Shown piece after piece: positions 1-11,700 of a stretch of DNA of 64,000 bases. Every line of letters starts with the position of its first letter. The first letter of the stretch is position 1. The DNA lies in contig JAWPHD010011052.1 of NCBI GenBank assembly GCA_037043455.1, positions 1 to 64,000 of the forward strand, in the 5' to 3' direction. Position numbers and translations under genes: made by a program. The notes beneath the pieces were generated by a model that was not told where the DNA came from, did not search any database, and worked only from the letters and a program-made list of their open reading frames with translations. Origin of the DNA: Cyrtodaria siliqua. Taxonomy: Eukaryota > Mollusca > Bivalvia > Adapedonta > Hiatellidae.

Positions 1-315
1 ATGTCAAGAATACGATTATCTTCGCATTCCCTCAGAGTCGAAACCGGCAGATACACACAATATAGAACTGATAGAGCTCAACGATATTGTAATATTTGTA
101 ATTCTAATGACATAGAAGACGAATATCATTTTATTTTAATTTGTCCCGTCTATGAGCATATTCGCAAACTTTATATTAAGGCGTATTATTATCGAAACCC
201 TAGTGTTATTAAATATATTGAATTGATGCAAAGTAAGGAACATAAAAGTATTCAAAATGTAGCTAAGTTTGTAAAAGAAGCATTTATTGTACGTAACACA
301 TTTAATTACACGTAG
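1..315 (+). mobile_element. LINE ORF2 C-terminus (3' remnant of a non-LTR retrotransposon)
   Basis: The frame is open from the first base of the window for 104 codons, so the start shown is only the window edge. The protein carries the pattern common at the C-terminus of LINE reverse transcriptases: SHSLRVETGRY, then C-x2-C (YCNICN), then EDEYHFILICP (H and C). This Cys/His knuckle probably binds nucleic acid. A second, more diverged copy lies at 1173-1481 on the other strand, which supports a retroelement origin over a host gene. The rest of the element would lie to the left of the window. I cannot tell whether this copy is intact upstream. Confidence 0.7.
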
Positions 316-389
316 TTGTGTGCATATATATAAAGTTTATCCTCAGGTATTAGGTATTGTTTCAACAATTAATTCGTTTATATAATTGC

Positions 390-428
<39 letters not shown>

Positions 429-1172
429 GGAGAGTAAGTGCGTGTGTGCGTATGCGTGCGTAAGAGGTGTGTGAGAGTGTGTGTGCGTGTTGGGCTGCAT
501 GCGTGTGAGCCTGTCATGTGTTTAATTAAACTTTGTATATTACATTTTGATGACGAGATACTATATGTATAAGTCGAAATAAAATATATGTTCTGTTCTG
601 TTCTGTTTAACATGAAAAGTTGTTACCTTTAGCGTTAGCGTTGTTACCTTTAGCGGAAAAGGTGATTGTTACCTTTAGAGGAATTGTTACCTTTAGCGTT
701 GTTACAAACATGCTTAATTATGTACTCTAATTATAACAGCATAATAGAAATATTTACTTAATCGTTTCAAACTATGTTTAGATTGCTTTGACGGAGGAGA
801 ATCCAATTTATTAATTGTTGGCAATCTGCAGAATTTTATTTCAAATACAAATACAAATCTTTTATTCACTCAGTTCATACATATACATGAAAGCATGAGG
901 TAATGCATATAGAATATATCGTACAAGGCTCTATTGCATGAGTTATTTAGTATTAACAATAGATTATTAGACAGATTTAAATCAAGTGAATTTACTTTAC
1001 TGTATTTATTGGAGGAGCTAAATTATATTCGTAATTTAAAACTACATCTATCATTTATATATAGTTCATTTTCACCACACTGTCGAAGAAGTAATTTACA
1101 ACCACACTCTTGTATGACTCATTTTTCAAATCTCATAATACCATATACGCATACATTTCTACTTGAATCTAT
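316..1172. other. No gene seen; GA microsatellite and TTACCTTTAGCG repeats
   Basis: This follows the LINE stop codon. It holds a GA microsatellite (about 392-436), short TCTGT iterations near 591-606 that could be the 3' tail of the LINE, and about four loose repeats of GTTACCTTTAGCG between 624 and 706. Nothing else is recognisable. Confidence 0.5.
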
Positions 1173-1860
1173 TCATATTTGCTTTACAAATTCACACGCT
1201 TTTCTAAATTCTTTCTTGTTTGTTGAATTCATAATGTTGTAAAATGTATGTAAATTCGGCTTTTTATAGTATTTCTTTTTCAAAAATGTCTTTCGTAACA
1301 TACTAAGTGTTTTACATGTTAGAAGGTAATGGTATTCATCTCCTATATCTTCATTACATAAAGTACAGACTCTGTTATTATGCACACTTTTATTCCAGCG
1401 TCCAGTTTCAATTGGTAACTTATGGTTTCTGGTTCTAAATTTTACCATATACTTGAGTAGTTTACCGGGTGTATCTGTCAACTATCTCTCATAGCCAAAT
1501 TTAGTTTTAAATAATCTGTATATATAATAACTACTAGAGTTTTCAACTGTTTCATACCATTCGTTTAAAAATAGATCTACGAGCTTTTGATGCGCAGATG
1601 CAATCAACCACTTACTATTTGGAAAGTCGTGCGTTTCCCAGATGCCACTAAACCCACATTTAAGATTTCTTTGATACATTTAAGCCATTTAAAATTTAAT
1701 TTTTTCTTTGTACTATTGCTATATTCGTATAAGCTATGCAATACTATGTACACATCAGCTGAGAGTTTATTACTTTCTGGAGACACTACCATTGAACAAA
1801 ATGATAACATTTTTGTGTAAATATCAATTGAAATTGGCATTGTACCGGTTTCGCCTTACA
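1173..1860 (-). mobile_element. LINE ORF2 C-terminal remnant, broken
   Basis: Minus-strand reading shows ETGRWNK, VCTLCN (C-x2-C) and GDEYHYLLTC, the same Cys/His knuckle as at 1-315. The upstream part (1485-1679) is in the same frame but separated by an in-frame TAG at about 1482-1484. Further upstream (to about 1840) similar coding continues in another frame, so there is also at least one frameshift. It is a dead 5'-truncated copy of the LINE family at the left edge. Confidence 0.65.
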
Positions 1861-2599
1861 CCATACAAAATTAGAGTAATACACAGATACTAAACATTGA
1901 CTCTAGCTCTTTTTGGAAACGAGAGTCAATGAAACTTCCGCGGTAGAGACAAGGACAAAAAAACACACACACAACAGAGTGTAAGTTCAAGTCGTTATTT
2001 TTCATTATTTCATAAATCAAACGACTTCTTTCAAAAATTGGGGAATGCTATTCCAAGTATATGTCTTCAAACCATGTTCATGTTGCAAAAAGAATGCCAA
2101 TTGTTGTTTAACTTTTTACCTAGGTCTTTTAAAAGCATGGGAGGTTTTTGTGTTTTCTTCGACATATCGCACTTTTCTGTGCATATTTGTATTTATTCAT
2201 GAAAGTCAGTTGTGTGTATACGTCGGGAAGAAAATCCCATCATATATTCATTATACAGTAGAATTTAATATGAGAAAACAGTGCATAGAGGATTAAAGGT
2301 CAATTTTGGGTAAGAGCTGGAGTAAATGATCCGGAGCTAGGATCAATGACACGGAGTTAGCGTCAATGATAAGGTGTTTGGTGTACAATGTACAGTGTTA
2401 AACTGAATTGGTATAGACCACATTTTGTAGAATCTTAATATTGATCTGTTAAGCTGAAACATCAGAAGACATTAAAAGAACCGAACAAGCGTTAACGGGA
2501 AGATACTTAAGTTCCTAAATGTCTTCCTGTAACATTTGCATGTATGTATAAAAGTGTATTGCTCACTGGTTTAACGGATAATTTCAATAACAGCTCTAA
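1861..2599. other. No gene seen
   Basis: AT-rich sequence with short runs of A and AC. The iterations GGAGCTAGGATCAATGA / GGAGTTAGCGTCAATGA near 2333-2375 are a two- to three-fold short repeat. No coding signal is recognised. Confidence 0.4.
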
Positions 2600-3290
2600 T
2601 TGTGTTGTAGTTAATGGTGAAATATCAGTTGGTCTTCTGTCATCTCGGGTGTACCACAAGGCATTTACCACAAGGCATTGTGATAGGTCCGGTACTTTTC
2701 TCGCTGTATATAAATTATACGACTAAGTTCGACTATTTGCTGATGATTATGTGAGTTATAGACCCATTAACATGAGGAAGATCTGAAAAGGTTACAGGAA
2801 AACATAAACAATTTATGCATATGGGCAAGGAAATGGGACATGATGTTCCAGCATAGAAGGTGTTACTATATCAGAAGATTTAAGGTGGAATACACAGATA
2901 GTTAATATTAGCAACAGAGCAAACGGAACCCTAGGTCTACTCAGAAGGAATTTATCAAGTTTTCCCCGCAATGTTAAGGTTTGGTCACATATATCCTAGA
3001 GTATGCAGATGCGGTATGGAACCCCCATTGTATAGGTTTCAGGAGAAGCTGGAAAGGGTACAGAACCGAGCAGCTCGATTTGTTTTGTCCAATTATCATT
3101 ATGATCCTTGTAGCATGTTATTCGTAATGAGCCAAGATAGAAACCACTAAAGGAACGTATGAAGGACGCTTGATCCTCCTATATAAAATGTTAAAAGGCA
3201 TGAAAACATTCCCACAAAGTATCTGATCAGCCCAACAAGGAAAGGTAATGACTCCCCATGAGCTTTCTTTCCATATAATATTCGCTAGCC
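2600..3290 (+). mobile_element. Degenerate non-LTR reverse transcriptase fragment
   Basis: Piecing together the three plus-strand frames gives a pattern typical of the second half of jockey/CR1-like reverse transcriptases: a PQG-like block near 2645-2700, FADD-like coding near 2730-2750, then WARKWDMMF near 2822-2850, GVTISEDLRW near 2860-2895, and near 3000-3090 an LEYADAVWNP-like stretch followed by LERVQNRAARFV. Many stops and frame changes separate these pieces, so it cannot encode an enzyme. The 3' limit is uncertain. Confidence 0.6.
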
Positions 3291-4734
3291 AAATGCGAAG
3301 ATCGAAAAAAACTAGTTTTTGTTTTCTTCGAAATTGCCAATGTTTCAAAACGGGTACAAAAATTGCATATTCTTAAATATTGTTGAAATTGACAGGAGTC
3401 GAAGATCATTACCTGATCTACCTTTTTTGAAAATTTCTTATTTTTTCGTGAATATACATTTTGCGTGCCCGTTTTGAAAGTTGGTACCTGCATTTCACTC
3501 TTTCAGAGGCTATTCAAAATGGCGGCGACACAGAAAAATACCCAGCCCAGGGCCAGTCAGTCGCATAGCACAAACCCACTTCTCCCAGGACAAATTCACA
3601 TCATAATGTCACACAGTCACAGAAACTAAATCTTGTGAATTGAACTGAACGTTTATAAATAGCTAAGGAATGTGCTAAAAATAGCTCACACACATTCAAA
3701 GGTCAAATAATGCTGATCCGTGTACATACACAGATGGGGCAGATCGTTTACACATACGGCCCGATTGACCGATGGATTATTTCAATTTATTTGCACAGGA
3801 GTAGAATTAAAACAGTGTTACAATCACGATCGTATACAATTCCAAGTTTTGCATGAGTGCGTAATTTACAAAATACAAACAAATAGATCTATTACAGTAG
3901 ACAATGTAGAGAATTAAAATTGAAAAGTGGAACACACCAGCAAATGCCTGAAATGGGTCATGGCATTGTCTGCACTGTAGCCTATGTAAGTAAATACACT
4001 TTTAATTTCTGTATGACAAGTGTTTAACGTTGAAACATGTAAAACGGTGGTGGTTGATATATATTAACTTAATTCTGATAATTTTTTAGAACACATGAGT
4101 GATGAATAATTGATGAAAATGTCTACTATTTGTTCATGAATGCCACCTGTGACTTACATTCTGGACAGTATCATCTTCTGGAAAGCACCACTTTCAATTC
4201 CAGTTGTGTTTTAAGTAAAATGTTATGGAATGCTGACATTGTTAGCATTGAGAAAGTTGGACAGAGTTATTAATATTAAAAACAAATGAAACAATATCAT
4301 ATATGACTTGTTTTTTTCAGGTCTGCTAAGACTAAGTTAGCTAGAGGCAGTGTGCAGTATTACCATAGCCAGATTCAAGTCAAATTTCCCAGTCTCACAG
4401 TATAACTACATCAAGAGCCTTGTATTAGCCAGTATGTAGGTAAGCGCAGCTTCAAAAAATCTATGAATTTATCAATGTTTGTTCTTTGCAAAATATGTGG
4501 CATTGTGCACCAGTCCTGCACCACAGACATATTAATAATTTGTTATTAGGTCTGTGCCTGCACTTAGTCTCAGACTTTTTATACTAACAATAAAAATGGT
4601 GTTTTACAGCACATCGACACATAAATAGGTCATATTGTGCTTAGTACATATGTAAAATTAAACAAACAAAACAAAAAGGTCCCTGTAAATACATCTAAAT
4701 TATTAAACTTAACCAAGACCCCGACTTAACATAA
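3291..4734. other. No protein gene seen; possible noncoding exons
   Basis: No convincing coding region. An exon-like block at 4321-4439 is preceded by TTTTTTTCAG and followed by GTAAGC. A good donor GTAAGT lies at 3986-3991, and an acceptor TTTATTTTCAG ends at 5171. Together these could be exons of a plus-strand noncoding transcript, but the sequence alone cannot show transcription. Confidence 0.25.
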
Positions 4735-5040
4735 TGTGCTGGCATGGCCCAGCAATAGCATGGTGGATGATAGCAATCTGGAGCTTCCGGTTCAAGTCAC
4801 ACATGCACCACTGAGTTTCTGTGTTACAATACATCTTCCCTCAGTCTTGTTTGTTCCTCAGCCTCTTTTGTTTGATTGGGATTGAAACTGGGGAGTCTAT
4901 CCTCCAAGCACGATAAACAACCATAGAAATTATTAGTATATACATTAGTAAGAGTAAGACAGGTTCTCGAATTCCTATGTGTCATTTGGGGCGGCTCTAA
5001 ATAAGGTATAACGGTAATAAATGTGTTGATTTAGCAGAAA
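4735..5040 (+). repeat. SINE-like dispersed repeat
   Basis: Similar in order and wording to 63590-63905 (same strand) and to the reverse complement of 6885-7190. Shared blocks are GGTTCAAGTC (tRNA B-box-like), the CCACTGAGTTT block, CTCCAAGCACG followed by AACCATAG, GAATTCCTATGT, and GGCGGCTCTAAATAA near the 3' end. Three copies in both orientations support a dispersed, probably tRNA-derived retroposon. Confidence 0.55.
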
Positions 5041-5818
5041 ACGATTATTTTTAATTTATTGTACATGTAAAAAAAGTTCTATAATCACTATTCATTTACA
5101 TATTTCAGTTCTACAACTTGTTACCTATTTAAGTTGAAACAAAATATCATGTATGTCATTTTTATTTTCAGAGCCTGGAGTCCTGAGATGCTGGGAGTTA
5201 GCTGAAAATAGTTAGTGATGTCCCAATATATATGGGAGGATTTTATTGAAACAAGTAGTCACATATAACTTTTTACAACATTAACAACAGAATCAGAAAT
5301 ACTTAAACGAACAAGAATAGTATATAATAACAAGATGGTGTACAATATTTTTTTTTTTTTTATGATTCTATGAATCATGAATCAGCAATACCTCATACGG
5401 ACAGTTCTAGCATCAACTTCAAGAAAAATATGTCTAGTAAGAGGATCACCAGTTCAGCCAGCACAATATCATATCAACATGCATATCCGACTGTTGAAAC
5501 AAGGTGGATCGTTGGCGACTTTAACTGGATAGTTCATTGGAGTGGCTCAAAATAAGGGCTAATATGAAAATATAAATGTGTTTCTGTTAATCTGACCGGC
5601 CGTGCCCAATTTATTTATTGGATTAAAATGTTTTCTGAATTTTATTGGATTATATAAAAGTTTGTGGAATAACAGATGGCAGGAGGTGTATATTACCGGT
5701 TATACCCAGAAGAAAAGTGAGTGGTCTTCCTCACCAAAAAAATAACAAACAGATACATGTATATATATATAACCCCACATATGTTCAAATTGGCTTGCAC
5801 CATATAAACAATTACATA
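5041..5818. other. No gene seen
   Basis: Contains a poly-T run near 5349-5360 and a degraded copy of the end of the SINE-like repeat near 5505-5560 (GGAGTGGCTCAAAATAAGG resembles its 3' block). The short open frames here look fortuitous. Confidence 0.35.
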
Positions 5819-5986
5819 TTAAAGGGACATGCAGCAATCTTCTTTTTTTTAAACTCCAAAATGTTATAACTTATAATTTAAATATATGCAAGCGGGTGTA
5901 AAGTGAAAATAAATTATTGATTAATCAATCGAGGTGCACATTTCAATGCTTGATAAAAACTTGATAAATGCTGTGTGTCCCTTTAA
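5819..5986. mobile_element. MITE with TTAAAGGGACA termini (168 bp)
   Basis: Starts TTAAAGGGACATGCAGC and ends GCTGTGTGTCCCTTTAA, so the ends are inverted repeats. The same termini bound a longer copy at 62805-63081. It is noncoding and AT-rich, and is presumably mobilised in trans by a DNA transposase. Confidence 0.65.
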
Positions 5987-6884
5987 TAAATAAAAACAAT
6001 TATTGTATGATGCAATTTAATTTGTTATGTAATACCCTTTATATTTGGGATGTTTTGATGTAAATATTTGAAATAAAATGTTTTAAATCAAATAAATAAT
6101 TCATTTTGATATCTGACTTGTTACATGTTTTTTACTTAGTCATGAAAGATAATATTTAAGGCCTTAATATGTACCTTAAATGTTTATTGTTTACCATTGA
6201 AAGGTGAGGCGGCACATATGGTGTTAGTTATCTGTGCGTCTATATTCTTCCACAGTTTTTAACCAATCGTTTCGAAACTTTACATGATCTTTATCTATGA
6301 TGTCCAGAGGAGCATATCGATTTTGCATCAAAATAAAATTTATTTATGAATATATATTTTGCATAGTACAATTTTCCACGGATTGTTTTCAGTGCGTTCA
6401 TTCAAGTCCCATGGACATATTGAGTTATGGAGATGTTCGGTTGCCTTTTTATATTTGTATACATTCTCATCTTCACCTCTCACCGCTGCGGGTTCAATTC
6501 CCACTGGGAGCTCAACTTGTAGGTGAGAAAGTGTCGATTCTTACAGATAGCAGTAAGTACACAGTACTGGTTCTACCCAGGAAATATGGCCTAAAATGTG
6601 CTATATTGACATAAAACACAATTCAACTTTAAAAATATAAAGTAAAAAAAATGGCCTTCTTTATTTTCCTTCGATGCTATCAGTATAAGTATTACGACAG
6701 TGTTTCTGTCTGATAAAAAATTCATCTTAGGTTTCAACCGACAAATGGTCTATATTTAAACTAATACAAGTAAGATGGGGCCCTCAAACCCTTTTATGTG
6801 TGGGTGATATATTCCACGGTTGATTCATGATACTAGCATGGGACAGCTATAGTACATATGACAGTGCTGAGTGCAGTTGCGGAT
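5987..6884. other. No gene seen; isolated tRNA B-box-like block
   Basis: AT-rich sequence. At 6488-6510 there is GGGTTCAATTCCCACTGGGAG, which matches a tRNA B-box (GGTTCAATTCC) and may be the head of another decayed SINE. No A box at the proper distance is obvious. Confidence 0.35.
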
Positions 6885-7190
6885 GAATTGAATTGAATAT
6901 TTAACGGCTCATCAACACAGTACAGGTTATTTAGAGCCGCCTCAGAGAGAGGGGAAGGATACATAGGAATTCGGGAACCGTGCACTACCATTATTATCGA
7001 ACAGATTCCTATGGTTCTTTAACATGCTCGGATGATAGACTTATAAGCGGGACAACCCTGTTTACGTCCCCATCCGACGGATGAGGCTAAGGGAATGTGT
7101 CTTGCCCAAGAACACACCGACAAAACTCAGTGGCACCACCTCCGGTTACAAATCCGCTGCACTACTGACTGCGCCAAGTTGCGGATGACA
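6885..7190 (-). repeat. SINE-like dispersed repeat, reverse copy
   Basis: The reverse complement contains GGTGGTGCCACTGAGTTTTG, a TTGGGCAAGACAC block, CATGTTAAAGAACCATAGGA, GAATTCCTATGTATCC, and near its end GGCGGCTCTAAATAACC and GATGAGCCGTTAAA. These are the same blocks in the same order as 63590-63905 and 4735-5040. It is the best preserved of the three copies in the central part. Confidence 0.6.
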
Positions 7191-8524
7191 ATTAGACACT
7201 GGACAGTCTAGTCAAAAACACAGCAACAAATATATTATCTGAATATGTTTAAGAATGTACTGTATGCTTGGAAGAGCTTTCAAAAACAGATTAGCGTTCA
7301 TGATTTTTGTTGGGGTTGGATGGGGATGGGGCGCATCCTTTTAAATCTCAGTTCAGGTGCCCTCCCCCTCCTTCTCTCCTTCCCAACTCCCATCTTGAAC
7401 AGTAGCGATTGTTACGTAAACTTTCCACATATGAGAGGGTGCCCAATACTACCCGCTCCATCGAATACGCGCCTGCAGTTCTTGCGAGGTCAGTCGAGTC
7501 AAAAGTACAGTTAAATCAAACAATTCGTATTTTCGTGTACTTTTGATAAAGAAATAACATGCTTTTCGTGATATGCAGCACAATTCATGTAATGTGTGAG
7601 CTAAAACAACAATTCAAGTATCTCCTCGTACTTTATTTAACAAAAAACACACGGTTGTTGTCATTTTAATCGTATTCTAAAAATGGCATCTTTTAGAGTT
7701 ATCGCCCCTCGCTTCGACATTTTACAAGGCGGGTCTGAATTTATCACGCAGTAGAGCTTCTAAAAAAAAAGTCGGTACAGACGAAAATCACGAAACCTAA
7801 AGGGGAAATGAAATTTCATGATCAAAAATTGTCACAATTTTCCAAATTATGCGTTTTAAAAAATTCAAAATGGCGGACATTTTTTTTTTTTGACGTTGCC
7901 GAAAGTTGACGTACTACTTTTCGTTGTCAAGCGTGGTTGCGATATTTGAAAGATGTAGGAAAATATCAAGGCTGCTCCCGTACTGGTTATAAAGTTTTTA
8001 AGAAGAATATTTTTGAAGTCTAATAACAGCAACCGTTTTGGATATTTCGGTGACCCTACTTTTACAAACTGGAAGACAGTTTAATAAGCGTCATTGTGAT
8101 GTTAAAATTGACCAAGTCTTTCTTAATAATTAAGTCGTTTAAAACTAACGAGAAAACAATGGTCGAAATTATTGTTTGTATGGTGTTTTTCGTCATTTTC
8201 ATTTAGTTATGGAGCCTGCGTATCACAAGTAACAGTCAAAGGACTAAATTAAAAAGCAAATAACATATCCTAGGGATGATTAAACAATACTCAGCGCCGT
8301 TAAAGGCTGGAGAAGTGGAACACTATATTCGAAATTAGAGTAGAGAAAACGAAGTATTTGAGAATGTGCCACCGATATCTGTATATAAATATTGGACTCA
8401 ATTCAAAGATCGGAATGAAATTTCTAATATATTTTTAGTATGGAGTGTTATTGGCGGCCAGTTTTAACAACGGACTGACCTTTATTTGTTCGACTTTTAG
8501 AGGTAAGAATCATTTGAACTTTGG
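7191..8524. other. No gene seen
   Basis: About 1.3 kb without a recognisable gene. It contains short A/T runs and phrases such as AAAATGGCGGAC that recur in repeats of this window. It may hold 3' exons of the lectin-like gene read on the minus strand, but I could not identify any. Confidence 0.3.
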
Positions 8525-8655
8525 CCGAACCTGGACTAGCGGTTTATGAGGAGATGTCAATTATGCAAGAGATAACGGACAACGAACGGATGACGGACAA
8601 ATAATGGTATCATTAGCTCACTTTGAGAGGTCGACTCAGGTGAGCTTAAAATAAA
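8525..8655. repeat. Dispersed repeat with a GCTCACxxGAGC-like palindrome
   Basis: Contains iterated ACGGACAA/ACGGATGACGGACAA motifs followed by TTAGCTCACTTTGAG...CAGGTGAGCTTAA, an imperfect palindrome. The layout resembles a repeat I know as common in bivalve genomes. Only one copy is in this window. Confidence 0.3.
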
Positions 8656-8795
8656 CCAAAAAACAAACAAGTACATACAACAAAAAACGAATATAATATG
8701 TTTATATTTTAACACTAACCAATATTTGGTGTACATTCTCGTTCGGTACAAATGTAACAACCATGCCAAGCAATCAAAGGATAAATGTTCTCTAC

Positions 8796-11700
8796 CTGTT
8801 TCCTGTGAGCTCCCTCTGTATGAACACAACCTGAATGGAAGCATCACAGTTATCCGACTCTACAGAGCAGTCACAGCTAAGACTAGGTGACGGTATGTTT
8901 GAAATCGGAAATCCAGCGCTCCAAAGATAGACCGTGGCCTCTTTCACTGTCTTGGCGACAACACTTGACGAACACATACTCTCTATTCTGCTGTCTGTAG
9001 AAAATATTATTGAGCGTACATTTTTGACAAAACTGTAATTAACATTTTCTGTGGACAAATCTTATTGAGCACACATTTATGACAAAATTTTGATTACAAT
9101 TGTCTGTAGAAAATATTGTTGAGCATACAGTTGTGACAATTTAAAAAAAATCGAATATTTGAAATATTTACCCCGTCCACCTTAGACATTTTACGTGAGA
9201 ATAACATTTTAAATCACACCAAATGCTATGGACAACCTATTAAGCATGTTTAACATATGGTTTACTTTTCATAACATAATGTCTATATGTGTATGAGAAA
9301 ACACAGAAAGATAGCATGTATATTTTAAAACAATGAAGAAATGCAAATAATACAGCCTTTAACATTGCTGCAAATAGAAGTATTGTTTGGGGCGCTTGTT
9401 TCAACCAAAGTTTAGTCTGCAGTAGCTTGAGCAATTTAAATAATACGTACATCAATCATCTATCACTAGAACTGGTATTTTTAGTGGTAAATAAAAATAC
9501 CTTGGTTTTGAAAATCGGTTGAGAAATAAATATTTTACAGCCCAAATGATTTTCTGATGGGGCTTTTCCTATGTAAATTCCTTGTTGGTGGGACAGCAGA
9601 AAATTCAGAAAGTTCATATAACTTCAGTAATCCTTCATATTTTGTTGTAAAATTTTCAGGGTGTCTTAATTTATGAATATCCAACAATTTAAAACCATTT
9701 TTGGATAAACATTCTAAACAAAAATATTTTTCAGATTTTTTATGCTGCAGAATTTTGCATTGAAAATGCCCCATCAAAAAAAGCTTTCGCACATGACATT
9801 TTTATTTCTCAACCGATTTTGAAAAGCAAGGTATTTTTATTTACCACTAAAAATGTCTGTTTCTCTGATATACAACTTATTTAGGTACGAGATGTATTTG
9901 TCTGAAAAGTCCAAAAAACCTTTGGCTGAAACAAGCGTCCCAAACAATAGGTATAAAAGTCGAACATGATATGTAGCATAAACTCTGGGCTCATTGACTG
10001 TTATGCTACACATATACAATAAAGACATCACGATTAATCACATTAGTTAACAATTAAAACGAGGCGGTCTTTTGTCGTATTACATGTAGTTCATCATGAT
10101 TTCGTACTATAATGTTAAAGGAACTAACCGCCAAATAACGGAAAAATTACGCTATACAACTGTTTATCAATACTCTATCCAGGTCATACAATGATAAATA
10201 TGTGCCGATTAAAAGAATAGGTTTTGGGTTCTTAAAATACTCCTGATTGAATATGCTTAAAATGAGTAATTCTTAATTCGATGCTACAGTTTTGGGGTTG
10301 GCCTGGCTGGTTAAAGCCGTTTATATTGTGTCTATAGAGTTTGAATTCTCAAAATATGTAAGTTATATATATATATATACCTCGTCGTCAGTAGGCTTAG
10401 AAATGGAGTACATATGCTGTAACATTTGACTGTTGTTGGCGGGATAGTTACTTTAAATAAGCTCGTATACCTTGTATGCAATGATACTGTATAAACATGT
10501 AGTGCGTCGTGACTGGGTACTGAAGTAGATTTGCGTTTCCACATCTTTCGGCCGCAAGTTCGACACTATGAGCTTGACGAGAGCACTCTCGTCTTCCGTT
10601 GCAATCGTCATAGTAAGGTTGACTGGTCTCCGAATCCAGGGCAAATATGCAGTCATCTAACGGGGTTGTAGATTGTTCACAGCACGCTGTATTAGAATCG
10701 TTTGTCCAACTTACAAGACATCCACTCGATGATTTCTGTGCACCGACCTTTATATTGCCAATGGCAATCACACTTCCAGGTTCACAAGATAGTGAAATAG
10801 AGGTGCCGTAACATGCCGATCTGGTTTGATTGTTTGTTTCATATAAGATGCATTCACCTAAAATTTAAAACTAGAATGCTTTTGACTAGATCTACTTTTC
10901 AAGCTTGTATTATTGTTTAGGACTTTTAAAACGGAGTTAAAACGAGCAGAAATATGAATAAATAACTAAATAGGGATCACTTTCAAGCAACGAACGTACA
11001 CAAGAGAGAAAGGTAGCAGACTCTGTTTCATTGAGTCTGCACACGAGAGGTAATATATCTTCTCACGCCACCTAACACCGGCTTGAACTGTATTCTACCC
11101 TAAATACATACAGAACATGAGATCCATTAGACGCATTAAGCACAAGCAAGGGAGAACATCAGCAGGCTCTGTTCATGAGAGGTTATAAAAGATGATACAC
11201 ATCTCACGCCCTCAGTACCGGGTAAAGTGATATTCTACTTCAAAGCCGAAATAATTGTGTCAGATGATCCCAAAAGGATCAGTAAGTAATAACAATACTG
11301 ATCTGAAGTATGGGCACTTTTTTAGAGCAGCCACACGGCATTAAACGAACGCGAGTTTGTTCTACACCATATCAAAATGTGTGCATATAACGTACCCATA
11401 AATGTCAGCATATGCGTGGTCGATAGCGTTCCATTGTAAACTAGCATAGCATATGCACCGTATAATTCTGCCAATTTGCAAAACCCAAAATACATCTACA
11501 TTTGTCAAGTCATATGGTCAAAGAGTGTTTACATACTCGAAATGGAATGATTCGATTACGAACGCAAGTTCTAGAAGTCAGAATGACTCGTCATGAATTC
11601 CAAGTACCAACATGAGGACAGCTTTCTATTCATGTTTAGTTCAAAATGGAAAACACTGATTGTAAAGTAATACTCCGTATCATACAAACTCTACACTCAA

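Noticed and set aside
6483..6530. tRNA gene suggested by GGTTCAATTCC
   Set aside because: No A box or cloverleaf at the right spacing; more likely a SINE remnant.
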